DNA of 41,152 nucleotides from Rubripirellula obstinata (lineage in GTDB: Bacteria; Planctomycetota; Planctomycetia; Pirellulales; Pirellulaceae). The stretch spans positions 1 to 41,152 of the forward strand of contig NZ_LWSK01000049.1 of the NCBI RefSeq assembly GCF_001642955.1, read 5' to 3'. The first letter of the stretch is position 1. The number at the start of each line of letters is the position of its first letter. Position numbers and translations under genes: made by a program. Under the pieces are notes generated by a model. That model was not told where the DNA came from. It worked only from the letters and a program-made list of their open reading frames with translations, and did no database searches. Of this stretch, positions 33,141 to 41,013 are shown one piece after another.

Positions 33141-33636
33141 ATTGGCGGTTGAGATTGGTCGTCTGGAGAAGATGACAGTTGATCAGTTGGTGGCCAAGTA
33201 TGAGGTGACGTTTGGCGAAGTGTGCCGCAGTCGCCACAAGCGTTACTTGATTCGACGGATTGCTTGGCGGATGCAGGCGAAGGTCGAAGGCGGTTTGTCG
33301 GACCGAGCACGGAAGACCGCGAATCGACTGGCGGCAACCTCGGACGCTCGGCAAACACCGCCGCGTGACATGTCGGTGTTTGAGAAACGCCCGAAGCCGA
33401 AGTCAACCAAGACGAAAGAACCTGTCGTTGATCCACGGTTGCCGCCGCCGGGGAACTGGATCGAGCGGCAATACAAGGGGCGCATGATCAGCGTCTTGGT
33501 GCTCGAACGCGGCTTTGAATTCAGCGGCAAATGGTATCGGTCGCTGTCGGCGATCGCGAACGAAGTCTGTGGCACGAACTACAACGGCTTCGAGTTTTTC
33601 AAACTTGGCAAGAAACCACCGAAGGGGAAATCATGA
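33130..33636 (+). CDS. DUF2924 protein of recombinase cassette
   Basis: This 168-residue protein has the DUF2924 pattern. The N-terminal half contains RLEKMTVDQLVAKYEVTFGE and the helix YLIRRIAWRMQ. The C-terminal half is DPRLPPPGNWIERQYKGRMISVLVLERGFEFSGKWYRSLSAIANEVCGTNYNGFEFFKLG. DUF2924 genes commonly sit before serine recombinases in phage-like elements and may help target DNA. Its function is not established. The recombinase ATG overlaps the stop (ATGA). Confidence 0.85.
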   Translation: MSPELAVEIGRLEKMTVDQLVAKYEVTFGEVCRSRHKRYLIRRIAWRMQAKVEGGLSDRARKTANRLAATSDARQTPPRDMSVFEKRPKPKSTKTKEPVVDPRLPPPGNWIERQYKGRMISVLVLERGFEFSGKWYRSLSAIANEVCGTNYNGFEFFKLGKKPPKGKS

Positions 33637-35222
33637 ATGAACTATTGACGGAGAAACCAGTGCAAGCACCGGTGATTCGATGTGCCATCTACACTCGCAA
33701 GTCGACCGAAGAAGGCCTCGACATGGACTTCAATTCGCTCGACGCTCAACGTGAGTCGGCCGAAGCGTTCATCGCCAGCCAACGTGAACAAGGCTGGACC
33801 GTGATTCCAGAACACTTTGATGACGGCGGGTTCTCGGGCGGCAACACCGAACGGCCGGCGCTGAAACGGTTGGTCGATGCGATCGAAGCCGGCCGAGTGG
33901 ACTGCGTCGTAGTATACAAGGTCGACCGGTTGAGCCGATCGTTGTTGGACTTTTCAAAGATCATGGACACGTTCGATAGCTACGGCGTGTCGTTCGTTTC
34001 GGTGACACAGCAATTCAACACGACTCATTCGATGGGCCGGTTGACGCTGAACATCCTGCTGTCGTTCGCGCAGTTTGAACGTGAGATCATAGGCGAACGG
34101 ATCCGGGACAAGATCGCGGCGCAGCGACGACGCGGAAAATGGTCGGGCGGAACACCGGTGCTTGGGTACGACGTGGACCGCAGCGGGCCGAGTCCGAAGT
34201 TGGTGGTCAACGGGGACGAACGCGGGATCGTGCGGCACATCTTTGAGCTCTATCTTGAGAAGCAAGCGTTGATGCCGGTCGCGGAGGAATTGAATCGGCG
34301 TGGCTGGCATGGCAAAATTTGGACGACTCGGCGAGGCATTGAAAAAGGTGGCCGGCCGTTTGACAAGTGTTCGGTTCACAAACTGTTGACGAACGTTTTG
34401 TATGTCGGCAAGTTGCGGCACAAGGAGAACGTTTACGAAGGCGAACACGACGCGATCGTTGACGAGGAGATGTTTCGCGAGGTCGGTGAGTTGCTTCGCA
34501 AGAACGGTCGCGGGCACGGGAACGCGATGCGTGACAAGTACGGTGCGTGCTTGAAGGGACTGATCTATTGTTCGGATTGCCAGAAGGTAATGGTCCATAA
34601 CAACACGCGACGGGGGTCGAAGGTGTATCGCTACTACACGTGTTTGACGGTGATCAAACGCGGACGGAAACACTGCGAGACGCCGGCGCTTCCTGCGGCG
34701 GACATCGAGTCGGAGGTGGTGGACCAGATTCGCTGCATCGCTTCGGACGATGGACTCCGTCGAGAGATCTTGAGCGAATCGTTGACGCGGCAGAAGGCTG
34801 AAGTCGAGGAACTGGAGCTGACGAAGGTGCAGCATGGCCGCCAACTGAAACGGGCCGCCGAGGAGATACGGACGATCTCGCTCGACAACGTTGGTTCCAT
34901 CAGTAGTGACGCGACGGCCCGGCTGGCGGACTTGCACGAGAAGGTTTCGACTTTTGAATATTCGATCGCGGAAACCGAGCGTGCGTTGGTTGCTCATCAC
35001 GCGAGTGCGGTTAGCGAGGCGGAAGTGATTCGAGCGATGTCGAACTTTGACAACGTTTGGCATTCGTTGAGCAGTCACGAGCAACGAGAGGTGATGGCGT
35101 TGTTGATCGAACGGATCGACTTTGACCGGAGCGACGGAACGATCGAGATCAAACTGCACGCGACGGCGATCAAGTCGTTGGCGGAAACTGCGACCGACGA
35201 CGAAGGCGGTGAATCGCAGTGA
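33633..35222 (+). CDS. Large serine recombinase
   Basis: This 529-residue site-specific recombinase appears intact. The catalytic domain has CAIYTRKSTEEG with nucleophile Ser24, then FNSLDAQRESAEAFI, HFDDGGFSGGNTERPAL, VVYKVDRLSRSLLDF and LNILLSFAQFEREIIGERIRDK. The recombinase domain (~170-300) includes PVLGYDV and LTNVLYVGKLRHKENVYEGEH. A zinc ribbon follows, with CSDCQKVM (~343) and CLTV...HC. A coiled coil of ~60-90 residues follows, then a C-terminal segment. This is the layout of phage-type integrases such as phiC31. It may move the cassette itself; no att site was identified. Confidence 0.92.
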   Translation: MNELLTEKPVQAPVIRCAIYTRKSTEEGLDMDFNSLDAQRESAEAFIASQREQGWTVIPEHFDDGGFSGGNTERPALKRLVDAIEAGRVDCVVVYKVDRLSRSLLDFSKIMDTFDSYGVSFVSVTQQFNTTHSMGRLTLNILLSFAQFEREIIGERIRDKIAAQRRRGKWSGGTPVLGYDVDRSGPSPKLVVNGDERGIVRHIFELYLEKQALMPVAEELNRRGWHGKIWTTRRGIEKGGRPFDKCSVHKLLTNVLYVGKLRHKENVYEGEHDAIVDEEMFREVGELLRKNGRGHGNAMRDKYGACLKGLIYCSDCQKVMVHNNTRRGSKVYRYYTCLTVIKRGRKHCETPALPAADIESEVVDQIRCIASDDGLRREILSESLTRQKAEVEELELTKVQHGRQLKRAAEEIRTISLDNVGSISSDATARLADLHEKVSTFEYSIAETERALVAHHASAVSEAEVIRAMSNFDNVWHSLSSHEQREVMALLIERIDFDRSDGTIEIKLHATAIKSLAETATDDEGGESQ

Positions 35223-35671
35223 AGATCAAAACGAAGCTGAAGATGCGGGTGCCATCGGTTCGCTGCAAAGAAGGTTACACGGACCGTTCGTCGAAGCCGG
35301 CGAAGGTGGAACGACCTGGCCGCAAGCCAAAGATCTCTCGCATGGTCGCGTTGGGGATCAAGTTTGATGAGATGCTGCGGCGCGGCGAGGTCGACAATGC
35401 GACGGAGCTCGCGCGGCTGAACCACGTCAGCCAGCCACGGATGACTCAAATTTTGTCGATGGCTTTGCTGGCCCCGGACATCCAGGAGACGTTGCTCTGT
35501 TTACCGCGCAACGAGCGCGGGAGGGCAAAGATTCACGAGAAGCTGATGCGTCCGATCGCGGCCGAAATTGACTGGGACCGGCAGCGTGAGTTGTGGCGGG
35601 CGTTGGTCGATCGGCTGCAGATCGACCTGCCGGCGGCGGGCCAGCCGGCGGACGATTCCGAGGATGCGTAG
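35219..35671 (+). CDS. HTH protein of recombinase cassette
   Basis: This 150-residue protein starts at GTG overlapping the recombinase stop (GTGA). A basic N-terminus (KIKTKLKMRV...KVERPGRKPKISR) is followed by a helix-turn-helix of KorB/ParB style: NATELARLNHVSQPRMTQILSMALLAPDIQETLL. It probably acts as a directionality or regulatory DNA-binding partner of the recombinase (inference). The stop lies 9 bases before the left end of the insertion sequence, so the IS has landed right behind the cassette. Confidence 0.7.
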   Translation: MKIKTKLKMRVPSVRCKEGYTDRSSKPAKVERPGRKPKISRMVALGIKFDEMLRRGEVDNATELARLNHVSQPRMTQILSMALLAPDIQETLLCLPRNERGRAKIHEKLMRPIAAEIDWDRQRELWRALVDRLQIDLPAAGQPADDSEDA

Positions 35672-35706
35672 TGGCCGATTGGGAGTGCACCTGACGGTTT
35701 GTAGGT

Positions 35707-36969
35707 TTACGCTGCGAGGTAGGCACGGCAGCCGATGGCGGTTTTTTGGGTTTGTTGCCAATAGTTCTCCATGGGCTTGCTGTCGCTGATGTAGGCAGCT
35801 CGCAGGCCCAAGACAGCTTCTCCTCCAGCGGTCGACCAGAACTTTTCGCTTCCTTTGACTCGGCGATTGACCTGTTTGACCGTCGATTCCATGATCGAGC
35901 TCGTCAGCGGGTAGCCACGCTGGCGGTATTCGGGATAGTTCATCCGGCCACGATGGTTGCGATAGTAAATTCGCGATCGACGAACGATCTCACGAGCATC
36001 TGTGTCGCTCGCGTCGCCAGGAGGATCGCCAAGTTCCTTCTGGTGCTGAGCCAATTCCGCGATCACTTCGTCGACCTTTCCCTGCCAAATCAACGTGGCG
36101 AAACGACGATAACATTCCCACGATTGTGACTGTTCGCTGTAAATCGCTCGGGCTGCTGCCAAGCTGTACGACAACGCATGCATGATGTCCAACACGCTGG
36201 TGAAGTTGCCGAACCACTGCTGCTGCATATCTTCGATCGCCGAAGAACCATCCGAGACAAAGACTCTTTCGGTCGCCTTGAAGAAGCCGGCATACCAAGC
36301 CGAACTTGCTACCATTGGCCCAAACTCTTTCCAGGTTTTACCGCTGGCAACAACGTCTTTACTGAGCAGTTCGGGCCGCTGCCAAGGAGGATCCTTCGGG
36401 ACATCGCCGCGTTGACTTTTGGGGTTTTCGCCAGCGACGCTGCCCATATCGGCAAGCTTTTTAGCGATGCAAACGTCTTGCAAGAAGTCAGGTAAGTCGG
36501 CGTCGGGATCTTCTTGGTGAGACTTGGTTTTCATCGACAGCAGGATCGCCATTCGACTTTCTTTCCAGAAGCTGCCCGACTCGGGTTTCTCGCCACCGCG
36601 GTCGAATCGTTGGTACCGGCCGCCATCGCTCATCACCACCGCCAGTTCAGGTGCTTCTTTGTCAGCAGGTCCAGAGTCATTCTGATCGGGAATAGATTTC
36701 TCGAGGAAGGCATCCTGCAAGATCTTCTCGAGTTCACGACGAGCCTTGCCGTTTCGCAGCGTTGCCAGTCGGATCCGCTCGGTCTTGATGTCCAGTTCTG
36801 CCAGTTCTTTTAGATCGTCACTGGCGACCTGGTAACTGGCCTTGTTGGCGCCCGCGTAAACCATCTTGCGTTCGACCTTGGGGCTGACGGTGGCTTCGAC
36901 GCGAAGGGCCAATTCAGCCAGCCGAGGGAAAAAAAGACCGGCGACATCGCCGGCAATAGTAGCCTTCAT
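35707..36969 (-). CDS. ISKra4-like transposase, catalytic part (second frame)
   Basis: This frame carries the DDE-type core. Landmarks are VVMSDGGRYQRFDRGG (~111), RVFVSDGSSAIEDMQQQW (~230), VLDIMHALSYSLAAARAIY (~255) and GYPLTSSIMESTVKQVNRRVKGSEKFW (~362, containing the catalytic Glu), typical of ISKra4. Real homology begins at FFPRLAELALRVEATVSPKVER (~12). The first dozen residues (MKATIAGDVAGL) are an out-of-frame reading of the upstream CRRCRRS region, so the natural protein is a fusion with the preceding frame across the run of seven T near 36933. Confidence 0.85.
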   Translation of the reverse strand: MKATIAGDVAGLFFPRLAELALRVEATVSPKVERKMVYAGANKASYQVASDDLKELAELDIKTERIRLATLRNGKARRELEKILQDAFLEKSIPDQNDSGPADKEAPELAVVMSDGGRYQRFDRGGEKPESGSFWKESRMAILLSMKTKSHQEDPDADLPDFLQDVCIAKKLADMGSVAGENPKSQRGDVPKDPPWQRPELLSKDVVASGKTWKEFGPMVASSAWYAGFFKATERVFVSDGSSAIEDMQQQWFGNFTSVLDIMHALSYSLAAARAIYSEQSQSWECYRRFATLIWQGKVDEVIAELAQHQKELGDPPGDASDTDAREIVRRSRIYYRNHRGRMNYPEYRQRGYPLTSSIMESTVKQVNRRVKGSEKFWSTAGGEAVLGLRAAYISDSKPMENYWQQTQKTAIGCRAYLAA

Positions 36970-37270
36970 TGATCCACTCGACTTCGCCGCGAGCGGATTG
37001 AACGATCATCGGTTCGTCGTCCTCAGGGTCGTGCGGCTTGGGCACGGCTTTGCACTTTGGACAGCGAACGGGTTTTTCTTCTGCTGGTAGATCCTTCGCT
37101 GACACGTTCAATGCCATCGAGCTGAGCAGATCGGTCAAGGCATTGGTTTCGATCTCCAGCTCGTCGAAGGTCTTGGGCGTGCCATCGTCGTGGTAGCGCC
37201 CGCCGTTGATTTCATTTAATTCTTTGGCGAGCTCCAAAGCTCGAGCACGATTCTGGGGTGAAATGGCCAT
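36914..37270 (-). CDS. ISKra4-like transposase, N-terminal part (first frame)
   Basis: This 118-residue frame begins MAISPQNRARALELAKELNEING and has a strong AGGAGG box just before the ATG. It contains two CxxC pairs, CPKCK (~71) and CRRCRRSF (~109), a zinc-ribbon arrangement known in ISKra4 transposases. It then leaves the frame at TCTTTTTTTCCC and ends in PSAG. Dropping one T from the run gives CRRCRRSFFPRLAELALRVEA and joins both frames into one transposase of ~520 residues. Confidence 0.8.
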   Translation of the reverse strand: MAISPQNRARALELAKELNEINGGRYHDDGTPKTFDELEIETNALTDLLSSMALNVSAKDLPAEEKPVRCPKCKAVPKPHDPEDDEPMIVQSARGEVEWINEGYYCRRCRRSFFPSAG

Positions 37271-37506
37271 CCTAGCCCTCCTGGTTTACCGACATTCAAA
37301 GACAAAACCAAGATTCTGACCGGTTTCCAAATCAAAGGCCATGCCAATTGCAAACCGTCAGGTGCACTCCCTGTCCAGATGAATCCCGCGAACCGGTTGC
37401 ATGATTTTGGTCTGATCTGCATAATGCCTGATTCCCATGGCGAGCCGTCGGTAATTGACCCGTCGGCCGTACAGTCCGTTCGCCTTATGAACCCACGAGT
37501 TTTTTG

Positions 37507-37785
37507 ATGGCACCCCGTCCAATGAGCACGCGTAGTCGTGCCCGCAAACGTAGCCGAGTCCGTAGCCGCACCAAGAAGAAAGATCCGATCTTCGTCGATG
37601 GTCATCGCCCCAGGCCGATGTATGTGGATTACAAAGACATCGAGCTGCTAAAGAAAATGATCAATCGCCAGGGACGCATTGTTGGACGTCGCAAAAGCGG
37701 TTGCACCGCTGCGAGTCAGCACGCGGTCAGTGCCGCTGTCAAACGAGCCCGCTTCATGGCTCTGCTTCCTTACGTTGGCGAATAG
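37507..37785 (+). CDS. rpsR: 30S ribosomal protein bS18
   Basis: This 92-residue protein has a basic N-terminal tail (APRPMSTRSRARKRSRVRSRTKKKDP) and the S18 core: YVDYKDIELLKKMINRQGRIVGRRKSGCTAASQHAVSAAVKRARFMALLPYV. It binds 16S rRNA on the small-subunit platform next to bS6. The ATG at 37507 was chosen over the TTG immediately before it. The thioesterase gene follows 6 bases after the stop, so both are probably in one operon. No rpsF or rplI lies next to it, unlike in many bacteria, because the insertion sequence and recombinase cassette lie upstream. Confidence 0.95.
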   Translation: MAPRPMSTRSRARKRSRVRSRTKKKDPIFVDGHRPRPMYVDYKDIELLKKMINRQGRIVGRRKSGCTAASQHAVSAAVKRARFMALLPYVGE

Positions 37786-37791
37786 TCAGCC

Positions 37792-38286
37792 TTGTTTTCG
37801 ACCACCCGCCGTGTTGAGTTCCGCGATACCGATGCGGCGGGGATCGTGCATTTTTCAGCGTTCTTTCCAATGATGGAATCCGCTGAGCACGAAATGCTTC
37901 GTTCGCTCGGCATCGCTGTGATGCCGCCCCGTCATGCTGAACCGCGACATTCACAGTCGCAAGATGATCCGAACACCGAAAACAATTCGGTCGTCACGTG
38001 GCCGCGAGTATCGGCGAAGTGCGATTATCTTAGCGCCGCTCGCTTTGAAGATGTGTTGACGATCGATGTTTCGATTTCAAAGCTTGGTACGTCCAGCGTC
38101 ACCTATTCCTTTCGCTTTCATCGGTCCGACCAAAACCGGGACAACCAAAGCAAAGAACAAGTGATCGCGGTCGGCACAATCGTGGCGGTCTGTTGCCAGC
38201 TCGATGATTCCGGGCTGACAAAAATTCCGCTATCGGACGCTCATCGAGAAAAGTTGAAAGCTCACGCTGTCCCCGCAAACGCATGA
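37792..38286 (+). CDS. Acyl-CoA thioesterase, hotdog fold (YbgC/4HBT-like)
   Basis: This 164-residue hotdog protein has VEFRDTDAAGIVHFSAFFPMMESAEHEMLRSLGI at the N-terminus. The Asp of DTDAAGIVHF is the usual catalytic residue of the 4-hydroxybenzoyl-CoA thioesterase / YbgC group. Other family features are FEDVLTIDVSISKLGTSSVTYSFRF (~83). Between them is an unusual hydrophilic insert (PPRHAEPRHSQSQDDPNTENN). It starts at TTG, as no ATG fits before the conserved motif, and its stop overlaps the next start as ATGA. The substrate is unknown. Confidence 0.85.
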   Translation: MFSTTRRVEFRDTDAAGIVHFSAFFPMMESAEHEMLRSLGIAVMPPRHAEPRHSQSQDDPNTENNSVVTWPRVSAKCDYLSAARFEDVLTIDVSISKLGTSSVTYSFRFHRSDQNRDNQSKEQVIAVGTIVAVCCQLDDSGLTKIPLSDAHREKLKAHAVPANA

Positions 38287-38771
38287 ATCCCAACCGCTTT
38301 TTCGTTTACGGAACGCTGTGCCGTGGAAATTGCCGCTCGAAAATGTGGCCGCATTCACCCGTATCGATTCAGTCAGCTTGGGTGGCGGGTTCGCTGTACG
38401 ACGGACCGGGGTATCCGGCGATGCGTCAGGGTGACGAAAAGGTCCAAGGCGAAGTTTGGACGTTTCGCGACGAACATGTGCCGGAAGTCACGCGGGTGCT
38501 CGACGGCATCGAAGGCACCAACCAACCCGGCGTACCGAATCTGTACGACCGAATTGTGATTGAAACGTTCAAAGTCGCCTTTCGCTCCGCGAAAGATGCG
38601 TCAGCCGCTACTTTCCCAAAGCGAGAGGCGACGATCGTTGACTTATCCAATCAGTCTCTCGGAACCGCTTGGACCTATCACTACGCCACCGATCCGACGT
38701 TGCACGGGTTCACTCGAATCAAGCCGACTGACGACGCGGGAATGGTTTACTGGTTAGAACGCTCGGCTTGA
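38283..38771 (+). CDS. Gamma-glutamylcyclotransferase-like (AIG2/GGCT) protein
   Basis: This 162-residue protein begins NRFFVYGTLCRGN; VYGTL is the substrate-loop signature of the GGCT/AIG2 fold. GSLYDGPGYPAM (~37), VQGEVWTFRDE (~54), VLDGIEG (~72) with the position of the catalytic glutamate, and a C-terminal AWTYHY fit the family. It should form 5-oxoproline from a gamma-glutamyl or related amine, though AIG2-like proteins are poorly characterised. It is translationally coupled to the thioesterase. Its 3' end overlaps the convergent cyclophilin gene by 25 bases. Confidence 0.88.
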   Translation: MNPNRFFVYGTLCRGNCRSKMWPHSPVSIQSAWVAGSLYDGPGYPAMRQGDEKVQGEVWTFRDEHVPEVTRVLDGIEGTNQPGVPNLYDRIVIETFKVAFRSAKDASAATFPKREATIVDLSNQSLGTAWTYHYATDPTLHGFTRIKPTDDAGMVYWLERSA

Positions 38772-40156
38772 GCCCGTTGTCTTTCGACAAACTCACGAGC
38801 CTCTTTTTCCAGATCAACATAGACAGGTTCGGGCAGCTCTTTCGGACGGCGAACCACGGTCGCTTCGATAATGTAATCGGATGGCAACATGACTTCGCCC
38901 TTCTTTTTCTCCTTCGACGGATCCACGCGTCTAAGCGCGGCGATCGTATTCATTCCTTCGATGACTCGGCCGAACACGGTTTGCTCTTTCTCAATGCCGA
39001 CGATCGGTACCATCAAAATCGCAAATTGACTGCTCGCCGAATTCGGAACAAAATCCATGGATTCAGGTGACTTGGGGATCTTGGCCATCACGATCGAACC
39101 ACGGAATCCATGACGAGCACCGGGACGATCATGCTCATCGACCAAGAACTTGCCGCTGTGTCCGTCGCCCAAACCGGACGGATCGCCACTGAGTGCCAGC
39201 AGATCATCGATCACTTGATGAAAGTCCAGGCCGTCGTAGAAGCCCTCTTCGACAAGATTGATGAAGTTGGCGACCGCTGACGGTGCTTGGTCTAAGAACA
39301 ACTCCAGCACGATATCGCCTTCGCTGGTGTGGAGCTTAACCCTTGGCAGGTCATCCGCTTCAGCGTCTTTCCTAAGCCTTTCTTGCTCTTCCAGAAAGTT
39401 TTCTTCGAGCTGCTCGAAGCCATACATAAACCGTTTATCAACATCCTCCAGATCCTCTTCAGACATTGCCTCATACAGACGCTTAGCAATTTCAAACTGC
39501 CCGCTGACAATTGCCGATCTAGCTGCTGCACGAAACAAGTACAGCAGATTTGCGCCGCTGTCGATCAAACGGGCTGCACCTTCGGCCGTTTCGTAATTGT
39601 AGATCCCGCGCTTTAGGCGGTATTTGATCATCGTCACCAAATACTGCGCGGCGTCTTGCGATGGCGAGATTCGGCTCAGCTCCATTGCGGAATCGTATAG
39701 CTCATCCATCGCTTCACGAACTCTCTGCCTAGCCTCACGGTATTTCTCCTGGTCCGCTTTGGAGTTTGCGTCGCCGTTTCGATAGCGAACAAGGCATGAA
39801 TGCTGATCAGACAAAGCGTCAGCCAACTTCTTGCGACCTGCCTCGAACGCTTCGGTACGGAGTTTTAACTCAGCCCGGTATTCCGGATCCTTTTTCAATT
39901 CTTCAAACGATGGGCGTTCTTTCGGCGGCGGCGTCTCGGTGTCGCCATCGCTCGCTGTTGGATCGTCAGGCTCTATTTTTTCCTCAGCTTTTTTCTCTTC
40001 AATCGGCAGCTCTTCTTTTGCCGGCGGTGCATCCTGGGCCGCGCAGACGATCGGGACCGCAGCCCAAGGAATCGCAGCCCAAGGAATCGCAATCGCAGCG
40101 ATGACGATCAAGGATGGCCGTAGGCCAGATGGGACGATCGAGACTGTGGGAACCAT
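38747..40156 (-). CDS. Exported cyclophilin-like peptidyl-prolyl isomerase
   Basis: This 469-residue protein has a signal-peptide-like N-terminus (SLIVIAAIAIPWAAIPWAAVPIVCAAQ), a proline/glutamate-rich stretch, a long helical region (~80-280) and a C-terminal cyclophilin domain. In the domain VKLHTSEGDIVLELFLDQAPSAVANFINL (~288), GFYDGLDFHQVIDD (~321), GFRGSIVMAK (~362), SASSQFAIL (~386) and QTVFGRVIEGM (~403) are clear. The catalytic arginine of FHRVI is glutamine here, and SQFFI is SQFAI, so isomerase activity may be weak. IPWAAIPWAA reflects a 15-base tandem duplication at ~40058-40090. It is probably periplasmic. Confidence 0.9.
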   Translation of the reverse strand: MVPTVSIVPSGLRPSLIVIAAIAIPWAAIPWAAVPIVCAAQDAPPAKEELPIEEKKAEEKIEPDDPTASDGDTETPPPKERPSFEELKKDPEYRAELKLRTEAFEAGRKKLADALSDQHSCLVRYRNGDANSKADQEKYREARQRVREAMDELYDSAMELSRISPSQDAAQYLVTMIKYRLKRGIYNYETAEGAARLIDSGANLLYLFRAAARSAIVSGQFEIAKRLYEAMSEEDLEDVDKRFMYGFEQLEENFLEEQERLRKDAEADDLPRVKLHTSEGDIVLELFLDQAPSAVANFINLVEEGFYDGLDFHQVIDDLLALSGDPSGLGDGHSGKFLVDEHDRPGARHGFRGSIVMAKIPKSPESMDFVPNSASSQFAILMVPIVGIEKEQTVFGRVIEGMNTIAALRRVDPSKEKKKGEVMLPSDYIIEATVVRRPKELPEPVYVDLEKEAREFVERQRAQAERSNQ

Positions 40157-40232
40157 AAAAGTACTTTAAAGAGGGCTTCGATCGGAAGTTAAGCGTCGCT
40201 GTTCGGTTTATCCTGCTACGTTTGCAACCGAA

Positions 40233-40258
40233 GATTGGTTTGGTGTCGCCAACCAATC
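40233..40258. promoter_or_regulatory. Inverted repeat upstream of rsmD-like gene
   Basis: GATTGGTT and AACCAATC are perfect 8-base arms around a 10-base loop. They lie between the divergent cyclophilin and methylase genes, just before a TATATT box at 40268. The position suits an operator; no regulator is known. Confidence 0.3.
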
Positions 40259-40279
40259 AATGCTGGCTATATTGGTCGC

Positions 40280-40897
40280 ATGAAATCTACCAAGCATATC
40301 AAACCAGCGAAATTGCGTATCATCGGCGGCACCATGCGTGGCCGCACCGTGACCTATCACGGCGAAGAGTTTACGCGGCCGATGAAAGACAACATCCGCG
40401 AAAACCTTTTCAATATTCTCGGGCGAGCGATCAAGGGAGCGATCGCGTTTGATCTGTTCTCCGGAACCGGCGCGCTCGGGTTCGAATCCATCAGTCGTGG
40501 CGCATCATCGGCGGTGCTGGTCGAACAGAATCGAATGGCCGGCCGACAAATTACCAAGACAGCCGAATCGCTAGAAATTCAATCCAAGATTAAGCTGATC
40601 CATTCTGACACCTTTCGGGTCGCCGAAACCCTGCTTGGTCCGCCCGCGCAAGACACACCTTGGGTGGTGTTTCTGTGCCCACCATACGTTTTGTGGGAAG
40701 AGGAATTGGACAGGCTAAACCAGATCATTCGTGCCGGTCTTTCCAACGCGCCACCGGGCAGCGTGATCATGGCCGAAACCGAAAAGTCATTCGACACGGA
40801 CCGATTGCCCGCCGGACCTTGGGATTTCCGAAGCTACGGAAAAACGACCCTAGGATTTATCGAACCGGCCAATCGCTGCGGTCTGGTGTTGGACTGA
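40280..40897 (+). CDS. rsmD: RsmD-like 16S rRNA guanine-N2 methyltransferase
   Basis: This 205-residue protein follows the RsmD pattern. It has LRIIGGTMRGRTVTYHG (~11), RPMKDNIRENLFNILG (~33), the SAM-binding motif I FDLFSGTGALGFESISRGASSAVLVEQ (~56) and the motif IV region VVFLCPPYVLW (~129). RsmD methylates G966 (E. coli numbering) of 16S rRNA. The catalytic tetrapeptide is normally DPPY/NPPY; Cys133 replaces the acidic or amide residue here, which may alter activity. The ATG at 40280 was preferred over a GTG at 40235 because the latter lies in an inverted repeat and adds an unrelated leader. A TATATT box seven bases before the ATG's expected transcription start leaves little room for a 5' leader. 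Confidence 0.85.
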   Translation: MKSTKHIKPAKLRIIGGTMRGRTVTYHGEEFTRPMKDNIRENLFNILGRAIKGAIAFDLFSGTGALGFESISRGASSAVLVEQNRMAGRQITKTAESLEIQSKIKLIHSDTFRVAETLLGPPAQDTPWVVFLCPPYVLWEEELDRLNQIIRAGLSNAPPGSVIMAETEKSFDTDRLPAGPWDFRSYGKTTLGFIEPANRCGLVLD

Positions 40898-40986
40898 TTG
40901 ACGCGACCAATCCCGTAGCTGATCCCGCCAGGGTTCAGTGAGAGACAGATAGTCACAGGCACAAAAATCGCCAGAGATTTTTGTAG

Positions 40987-41013
40987 GCCGTAGCGAGTGG
41001 AGCGAGTTACGGC
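40987..41013. repeat. Small hairpin repeat downstream of rsmD
   Basis: GCCGTA and TACGGC flank GCGAGTGGAGCGAGT, which itself holds two GCGAGT copies. I recall similar 'GTAGCGAGTGGAGCGAGTTACGG' units between planctomycete genes. The rest of 40898-41152 shows no gene that I can support. Confidence 0.35.

Larger units (their letters stand above)
35681..37371. mobile_element. ISKra4-like insertion sequence, 1691 bp
   Basis: The two ends are perfect 21-base inverted repeats: GGGAGTGCACCTGACGG... at 35681-35701 and its complement at 37351-37371. Between them is a split transposase on the minus strand. The bases just outside (CCGATT on the left, TGTCCAG on the right) do not form an obvious target duplication. 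Family assignment rests on the transposase. Confidence 0.85.

Noticed and set aside
32588-33436. Minus-strand frame of 282 residues over the recombinase cassette start
   Set aside because: Ser/Pro-rich, no motif, and antisense to the clear DUF2924 gene.
33954-35159. Open frame of 401 residues antisense to the recombinase
   Set aside because: Composition is typical of a reverse-frame shadow, and the recombinase on the other strand is complete.
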